This document shows, in pieces, positions 50,770 to 55,062 of a DNA stretch of 55,062 nt (its first letter is position 1; each line of letters opens with the position of its first letter). Made by a program: the position numbers and the translations under genes. The notes under the pieces were generated by a model, which saw nothing but the letters and a program-made list of their open reading frames with translations, searched no databases and was not told the origin of the DNA. The DNA comes from JBLUOA01 sp048060095. Lineage in GTDB: Bacteria > Pseudomonadota > Alphaproteobacteria > Rhodobacterales > Rhodobacteraceae. The stretch covers positions 1 to 55,062 of the forward strand of contig NZ_JBLUOA010000009.1 of the NCBI RefSeq assembly GCF_048060095.1, in the 5' to 3' direction.

Positions 50770-51315
50770 TTACGGAAAACCCGCGCGCATGTATGCAATA
50801 ATTTTCCAGACGTCGTCTTCGCTTAATACTTCTTCAAAAGCTGGCATATCAGTTCCAAAACGCTCACCGCCTTCGAAGATCGCCCAGAGAAGGTACTCGT
50901 CTCCCGCCATAGGCATTTGCACGAATCTTTGCAGAAGAGCCGGGGACGGAACCAAAGAGCGTCCGGCCTCACCATCTCCGAGGCCTTTTGCGCCATGGCA
51001 ACTTGCACAGGAATTCGAATAGAGCGCCTTACCGTCCGCGATGATCTGTGCCGTGCCCCGCACCGTACTGCGGGCACCGCGATAGGCTGTGGGAACCCCT
51101 TCGTTCATGTACGTCCAATGCCGCTGCATGCGCATTTGTTGTCCGGGCCCCATGTTGCCCCAACCCCAACCTTGCATGTGATCAGACCCCATTTGGCCGG
51201 AACTCATCCGACCGTGCCCCCACCAGCCGCCATTATTCTGTTGGGCCAATGCGCCAATTGACCCGACACCAATTGCCGCGACTACGGCGAGACTAAGAAA
51301 TGTTCTCTGCTTCAT
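50770..51315 (-). CDS. Exported class I cytochrome c
   Basis: The 181-residue precursor has a signal peptide (ending GALA), a Gly/Met/His/Trp-rich stretch (GWWGHGRMSSGQMG and MQGWGWGNMGPGQQMRMQRH), and a single c-type heme motif CASCH (C103, C106, H107). A likely axial methionine lies in TDMPAFEEVL. It carries electrons in the periplasm. The Met/His-rich part could bind copper, which fits the Sco and PCu(A)C genes nearby. AGGAG precedes ATG 51315. It is a single gene between the efflux operon promoter and the MerR gene. Confidence 0.88.
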   Translation of the reverse strand: MKQRTFLSLAVVAAIGVGSIGALAQQNNGGWWGHGRMSSGQMGSDHMQGWGWGNMGPGQQMRMQRHWTYMNEGVPTAYRGARSTVRGTAQIIADGKALYSNSCASCHGAKGLGDGEAGRSLVPSPALLQRFVQMPMAGDEYLLWAIFEGGERFGTDMPAFEEVLSEDDVWKIIAYMRAGFP

Positions 51316-51430
51316 GGCGGGTCGCTCCTATGGTTGGTAATTCCTCTCGACAAAACTGACACCGAAACTGATCTACGTCATTGAGACAGATCAACTGCGG
51401 GCAAAGAGCGAATGCACAGCGTTGCAGAGT

Positions 51431-51859
51431 TTAGGCGCCAATCTCATCGTGATCAGTCAGACACTCCGAGTGATCGCGCAAAACCTCGAGAACCTTACAG
51501 TCGGCCGTATTGCCCCCGCTGCATTCGTGGATCATGCGCTTCAGCTCGGTGCGCAGCGCCTTCAAGCGGTCCATCCGCAACTCGACCTGCTTGAGTTGCC
51601 GGCGCGCGATGGAATCGGCCTCATGGCATGAGCGATCCGGATTGTCGCTGAGATCGAGAAGTTCGCGGATCGCTTCGAGGGGAAACCCTAACTGTCGCGC
51701 ATGCCGAATAAAGGACAGGCGGTCGACTTCAGCATCGCCGTAGCGCCTCTGTCCCCCCTCTGTCCGACCGGGCTCAGGCATCAACCCGATTTGTTCATAG
51801 TACCGGATGGTCTGAACCTTCGTGCCGGTCTTCTTTCCCAGGTTTCCGATTGTCAGCAT
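51431..51859 (-). CDS. MerR-family divalent-metal regulator (PbrR/CadR/ZntR-like)
   Basis: The 142-residue protein has the N-terminal winged HTH (MLTIGNLGKKTGTKVQTIRY, YEQIGLMPEPGRTEGGQRRY), a dimerisation helix, and cysteines at 78 (DRSCHEAD), 113 (IHECSGG) and 121 (ADCKVLE). Cys near 78, 113 and 121 is the pattern of sensors of Pb, Cd or Zn rather than CueR-type copper sensors. GGAGG precedes ATG 51859. It should activate the promoter at 50694-50724 and probably its own promoter (dyad at 51885-51896). Extra C-terminal Cys (HSECLTDHDE) may also bind metal. Confidence 0.9.
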   Translation of the reverse strand: MLTIGNLGKKTGTKVQTIRYYEQIGLMPEPGRTEGGQRRYGDAEVDRLSFIRHARQLGFPLEAIRELLDLSDNPDRSCHEADSIARRQLKQVELRMDRLKALRTELKRMIHECSGGNTADCKVLEVLRDHSECLTDHDEIGA

Positions 51860-51884
51860 GCAACCTCCATATCTATAGTTTTGG

Positions 51885-51896
51885 TAGCTATAGCTA
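51885..51896. promoter_or_regulatory. Dyad in the merR-sco intergenic region
   Basis: TAGCTATAGCTA is a perfect 12-bp palindrome sharing GCTATAG with the operator at 50703-50719. It lies 26 bases upstream of the MerR start and could serve autoregulation and the divergent Sco operon. Confidence 0.55.
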
Positions 51897-52031
51897 TTGG
51901 TATGCGCAAGCCAGTCTTGCAATCACGGGTCCGTGACGCACCGTCTCTGTGTAAAGAAACAGCTTGAACCTCTAGCTACTAGAACATTTACAAGGCTCAA
52001 AAAATGGATGGAGTCAGGCGCAATTCTAGCA

Positions 52032-52628
52032 ATGAGATTATCAGTATTTCAGAAAGTACTATGGGTCCTCGCCGCGATCGCGATCGTGGGGTTCGTCTGG
52101 CTACAAGTTTCTTCCAAAGGCGAACAGCGAACGGGTGAGCCTGCGTTCCGCGCAGATTTTGAACTGACCGATCACCATGGCATGGTGCAGACGGACGAAG
52201 ATTTCGCGGGACGCTGGATGCTCGTTTTCTTCGGATTTGCGAATTGCCCCGATGTGTGCCCAACGACCCTAGCCGAAGTTGCCGCCGTAATGGATGCACT
52301 CGGTTCAGATGCGACCCAAGTCCAGCCGCTCTTCATTTCGATTGATCCGGAACGTGACACGCCGCAAAAACTAGCGGAATTTGTCCCAGCGTTTGACGCA
52401 AACATAATTGGGCTGACCGGTACACCCGATCAGATCAAACGCACGTCTGAGAGTTTCCGCGTTTACTTTGAGAAGATCGAGGAAGCCGCCTCCCCTGACG
52501 GTTATACGATGGGGCATTCCTCCCAGCTCTTTCTCTTTGACCCGCAAGGCGGATATGTCGGGGCCTGGACATACGGCACGCCAGCGGAGGAGATCCTTTC
52601 CGATCTAAAGGCGCGGATGTCGATATGA
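52032..52628 (+). CDS. Sco/SenC copper chaperone, copy 1
   Basis: The 198-residue membrane-anchored protein has one N-terminal helix (about 9-26) and a thioredoxin-fold domain with the copper/redox motif CPDVC (C72, C76) and the distal His in YTMGHSSQLFLFD. It delivers copper to cytochrome oxidase or acts as a thiol reductant. ATG 52032 starts directly before the membrane helix; an in-frame ATG at 52008 is possible, as neither has a strong ribosome-binding site. The stop overlaps the dsbB start. A second Sco is encoded at 54193. Confidence 0.88.
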   Translation: MRLSVFQKVLWVLAAIAIVGFVWLQVSSKGEQRTGEPAFRADFELTDHHGMVQTDEDFAGRWMLVFFGFANCPDVCPTTLAEVAAVMDALGSDATQVQPLFISIDPERDTPQKLAEFVPAFDANIIGLTGTPDQIKRTSESFRVYFEKIEEAASPDGYTMGHSSQLFLFDPQGGYVGAWTYGTPAEEILSDLKARMSI

Positions 52629-53050
52629 GCCGGGTGATGTCAAAAGTTACGGCTTTGACCGCCGCCTGGATCGTCGCTTTGGGGAGTTCCCTGGCCGTGC
52701 TCTATATCGGTGAGGTTTTAGGGCAGGCTCCGTGTCATCTATGCTGGTTCCAGCGCGCCTTCATGTTCCCTCTGGCCGTCATTCTGGGCCTCGGTCTCTG
52801 GTGGGAGGATCATCGAGTCGGTCGCTACGGTGTTGCGCTCGCCGTTGGTGGGGCCGCCATCGCACTCTGGCATCTGGGCCTTTATACTGGAATTCTCCCG
52901 GAACGCATCCAACCCTGCACGGCGACCGGTCCATCCTGCACCGATGACAATCAGGTCTTTCTCGGCATGCCGATCCCGCTTCTGTCGTTAACCGCCTTCG
53001 GGCTGATCGCGATCCTGTCAATTCTCTCCCTCAAGGAGGAGCGCAAATGA
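52625..53050 (+). CDS. DsbB/BdbC-type thiol oxidase
   Basis: The 141-residue protein has four membrane helices, a first periplasmic cysteine pair CHLC (37, 40) in APCHLCWFQRAFMFPL, and a second pair spaced CTATGPSC in the next loop. It re-oxidises a DsbA-like partner and passes electrons to quinone. Its start overlaps the Sco stop and its stop overlaps the DsbA-like start (ATGA both times). Length is that of the short BdbC/DsbI-like group. Confidence 0.88.
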   Translation: MSRVMSKVTALTAAWIVALGSSLAVLYIGEVLGQAPCHLCWFQRAFMFPLAVILGLGLWWEDHRVGRYGVALAVGGAAIALWHLGLYTGILPERIQPCTATGPSCTDDNQVFLGMPIPLLSLTAFGLIAILSILSLKEERK

Positions 53051-53706
53051 AAAACAAATCCATAGTTCTATCGGTCCTTCTCGTTGGCCTTGCGATCTTT
53101 GCCGCCGCCATTTGGTATCAATCCCGCCCTGCCCCGGTGGCTCAAGTCGAGCCGGTCCAGCCCGAAATCGCAGAGGCGTTAACCCGGCCCTATTCTCCGA
53201 TCCTCGGCCCGGAGGAGGCCCCTGTCACCATCGTCGAGTTCTTCGATCCGGCTTGCGAAGCGTGCCGCGCCTTCCATCCGATTGTGAAGGGCATATTGGC
53301 CGAACATGACGGCGCAGTCCGTGTCGTGCTGAGATACACGCCGTTTCACGGAGAAGGCTCAGAAGAAGCCATTCGTGTCCTTGAGGCCGCACGGATGCAA
53401 GGCGTCTTCGAGCCGGTGCTAGAGGCGCTCCTCGAGTATCAGCCGCGTTGGGCGTCACATGGTGCGCCGGCCCCCGGCCTGATCCTTGGGATTGCAGAGC
53501 AAGCTGGCCTGGACCCGGAAGCTGCTAAAACCCAAATGATGGCGCCTCAGACCGTTGGCGTCCTCAATCAAGATCGCGCGGATGTGGAGGCGGTTGGCGT
53601 GCGCCAGACCCCCACCTTCTTCGTAAACGGCAAGGCCCTCGATCCTTTTGGCGCTGACGAGCTGCGCGCCCTTGTTGCAGCGGAAGTCGCGGCGAGCGGA
53701 TCGTGA
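53047..53706 (+). CDS. DsbA-like thiol-disulfide oxidoreductase
   Basis: The 219-residue protein has an N-terminal signal/anchor helix and a thioredoxin-fold domain with the active site CEAC (70-73) and the cis-proline loop in RQTPTFFVNGKAL. It is likely periplasmic and paired with the DsbB-like protein just upstream. CEAC instead of CPHC suggests a weaker oxidant, or a thiol-reductase/isomerase-like protein as in ScsC/BdbD groups. It may keep the cysteines of Sco or cytochrome partners in the right state. Confidence 0.88.
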   Translation: MKNKSIVLSVLLVGLAIFAAAIWYQSRPAPVAQVEPVQPEIAEALTRPYSPILGPEEAPVTIVEFFDPACEACRAFHPIVKGILAEHDGAVRVVLRYTPFHGEGSEEAIRVLEAARMQGVFEPVLEALLEYQPRWASHGAPAPGLILGIAEQAGLDPEAAKTQMMAPQTVGVLNQDRADVEAVGVRQTPTFFVNGKALDPFGADELRALVAAEVAASGS

Positions 53707-53731
53707 CCAGAGAATTTCAAGGAACAAACCG

Positions 53732-54193
53732 ATGAAATCATCTTCCGCCATTGGCATTGTATTCAGTATCTTGGTCGGGCTCCCTACAGCCTCAATTGCA
53801 GGGTCGGAAGACGTCGTGGTCGAAGACGCGTGGGCTCGCGCGTCCATCGGCACCAACCGTCCGGGCGCGGCCTACATGACTGTGCGCAATACAGGCCCCG
53901 ATCCGGTAACATTGGTGGGGTTGGAAACGCCGCTCGCCATGATGCCGGACATCCATGAGACGACGACCGATGCAAATGGCGTCAGTTCCATGGGCCCAGT
54001 CGGTGAAATCACCATCCCAGCGGGCGAAAGTGTTTCGCTGGAACCAGGTGGCATGCATGCCATGCTGATGCGGTTGCAAACGAAGATGGTCGAAGGCGAA
54101 ACCTTTCCGCTGACGTTGCGCTTTGCCGATGGCGGGATGTTGACAGTTGATGTGCCCATTCTGGGTATCGCAGCGCGTGGGCCGGAGGGTTGA
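53732..54193 (+). CDS. PCu(A)C periplasmic copper chaperone
   Basis: The 153-residue precursor has a signal peptide (ending TASIAG) and the PCu(A)C Cu(I)-binding set: Met and His in MMPDIHETT, then Met later (SSMGPVG), and the HxM element GGMHAMLM. It binds Cu(I) and hands it to Sco or CuA sites of cytochrome oxidase. AAGGAAC precedes ATG 53732, 25 bases after the DsbA-like stop. A Sco gene follows with a one-base overlap (TGATG), the classical PcuC-Sco pair. Confidence 0.9.
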   Translation: MKSSSAIGIVFSILVGLPTASIAGSEDVVVEDAWARASIGTNRPGAAYMTVRNTGPDPVTLVGLETPLAMMPDIHETTTDANGVSSMGPVGEITIPAGESVSLEPGGMHAMLMRLQTKMVEGETFPLTLRFADGGMLTVDVPILGIAARGPEG

Positions 54194-54819
54194 TGAACCG
54201 AAGAACCCTTTTCACTTATGGTGCCGCAATAAGCGGGGCGCTTGCGCTCACGCTATTTATCGGCTGGTGGCAGGTGGACGGTCCTGGCGCGCCTGAACCT
54301 GTAGCTCAGCGACCCTTGCCGCTCACCCAGATGGAATTCCAGATGACCGATCAAGGCGGTGCAACCGTCGGACCCGCGTCGCTTCTGGGCAATCCATCCA
54401 TGGTGTTTTTTGGCTTCACATACTGCCCCGATGTTTGCCCCACCACATTGTCGGATATCTCTGGCTGGCTTGACGATCTTGGGGACGACGTCGCGGAGAT
54501 GAATGTCGTGTTCATCACGGTCGATCCGGAGCGCGACACCGTGGACGCCATGGCAGAGTATGTCAGCTATTTTCACCCAGCGATCCAGGGGTGGACCGGA
54601 ACGCTGGATGAAACGGCACGCGCCGCAGCAGGCTTCCGCGCAAGCTATGAGAAAGTCGCCGTTGAAGGTGGCGACTACACGATGGACCACACAGCGAGCG
54701 TTTTTCTGTTCGATGCTGAGGGACAGTTTGCCGGTACCATCGACTACCATGAATCACGAGAATTCGCGGTGCCAAAGATCCGCCGCGTTCTTGCAACAAC
54801 CGGAGAACAAACGTCATGA
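54193..54819 (+). CDS. Sco/SenC copper chaperone, copy 2
   Basis: The 208-residue protein has an N-terminal membrane helix, the CPDVC motif (C78, C82) and the metal His in YTMDHTASVFLFD. It pairs with the PCu(A)C gene before it. It is only moderately similar to copy 1 (shared FFGF...CPDVCPTTL and DPERDT blocks), so the two are ancient paralogues, probably with separate partners. A TTG at 54190 is in frame but the ATG at 54193 is preferred. The stop overlaps the DUF411 start. Confidence 0.9.
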   Translation: MNRRTLFTYGAAISGALALTLFIGWWQVDGPGAPEPVAQRPLPLTQMEFQMTDQGGATVGPASLLGNPSMVFFGFTYCPDVCPTTLSDISGWLDDLGDDVAEMNVVFITVDPERDTVDAMAEYVSYFHPAIQGWTGTLDETARAAAGFRASYEKVAVEGGDYTMDHTASVFLFDAEGQFAGTIDYHESREFAVPKIRRVLATTGEQTS

Positions 54820-55062
54820 AGCTGTTCACGCTTGCAACTATGCTTTCGCTCAGCCTCGCCGCTCAGGCGGTCGCGGAAGCCACACCGATCGACGTCAAAA
54901 AGACAAATGGCTGCGGGTGCTGCCTTGCATGGATGGAACACCTCGAGGAGAACGGCTTCGCACCCAAGGGCGAGGACATGTTTGCTGGGCTGCTCGTCCG
55001 CTTCAAGCTCGACAACGGTGTCCCGCAACGCATGGTGTCCTGTCACACGGGCCTGGTCGAGG
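54816..55062 (+). CDS. DUF411 metal-binding protein (5' part; gene runs off the window)
   Basis: Starting at ATG 54816 (ATGA overlap with the Sco stop), the visible 82 codons encode a signal peptide (MKLFTLATMLSLSLAAQAVA) and the DUF411 start DVKKTNGCGCCLAWMEHLEE. The CGCC cysteines are typical of this copper-island family. DUF411 proteins are periplasmic, bind copper in vitro in known cases and occur in copper-resistance clusters. The later conserved cysteine appears at VSCHTG. The 3' end lies beyond 55062. Confidence 0.85.
   Translation, partial: MKLFTLATMLSLSLAAQAVAEATPIDVKKTNGCGCCLAWMEHLEENGFAPKGEDMFAGLLVRFKLDNGVPQRMVSCHTGLVE

Noticed and set aside
1..55062. CRISPR arrays, rRNA, tRNA and intact insertion sequences
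   Set aside because: No regularly spaced repeats, no tRNA-like T-loop with acceptor stem, no rRNA sequence and no complete transposase were seen; only the IS3 relic remains.

Overview
The window reads as part of a conjugative plasmid or integrative element from an alphaproteobacterium, most likely a Rhodobacteraceae/Roseobacter-type organism. That assignment is inference from recognised families: tandem DUF736, a DUF2493 (SLOG-like) protein, a strawberry-notch-type methylase fragment, a MOBP/VirD2-like relaxase with a MobC-like partner, and a full VirB/VirD4 type IV secretion locus, in high-GC DNA rich in overlapping ATGA gene junctions. No replication or partition gene is visible, so plasmid versus ICE cannot be settled here.

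Layout. 1-3.1 kb: plasmid backbone genes (possible antitoxin remnant, truncated strawberry-notch gene, small hypothetical, DUF736). 3.1-11.95 kb: cargo made of a 1247-residue STAND-like NTPase (minus) divergent from a five-gene methionine-themed operon (GNAT, SemiSWEET-like membrane protein, second MetK, bacterial-type MetRS, P-loop kinase-like protein). 12-14.5 kb: GC-rich non-coding DNA around DUF2493 and one small backbone gene. 14.8-19.9 kb: mobilisation operon (MobC-like, relaxase, VirD4). 20-32.2 kb: accessory DNA lying between the convergent ends of the mobilisation and secretion operons: a divergent pair of unknown proteins, four tightly packed small genes, an IS3 relic, a DMT exporter, a DNA methyltransferase-helicase-GIY-YIG nuclease operon, and a nucleotidyltransferase-domain protein. 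32.2-43.8 kb: secretion operon on the minus strand in the order hypothetical, VirB1-like, B2, B3, B4, small lipoprotein (VirB7-like), a transglycosylase built on a VirB5-like frame, B5, B8, B9, B10, B11, DUF4177, small exported protein, B6. 43.9-48.3 kb: small exported protein, XRE regulator, and a scarred region where two truncated genes meet. 48.4-55 kb: metal and redox island: MerR-controlled CDF efflux operon with a transglutaminase-like protein and an ICMT-like methyltransferase, a cytochrome c, then Sco-DsbB-DsbA-PCu(A)C-Sco-DUF411.

How it works together. The relaxosome (MobC-like plus relaxase) and VirD4 would feed DNA to the VirB channel. A shared AT-rich 16-bp near-palindrome lies ahead of the mobilisation operon, ahead of the VirB operon, and at two further places, suggesting one transfer regulator. 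The cargo looks protective: a STAND NTPase, a methylase/helicase/nuclease set, and metal handling. The most unusual part is the methionine operon, which gathers extra copies of two essential methionine-using enzymes with a small transporter and an acetyltransferase. A self-protection or antimetabolite role is my inference.
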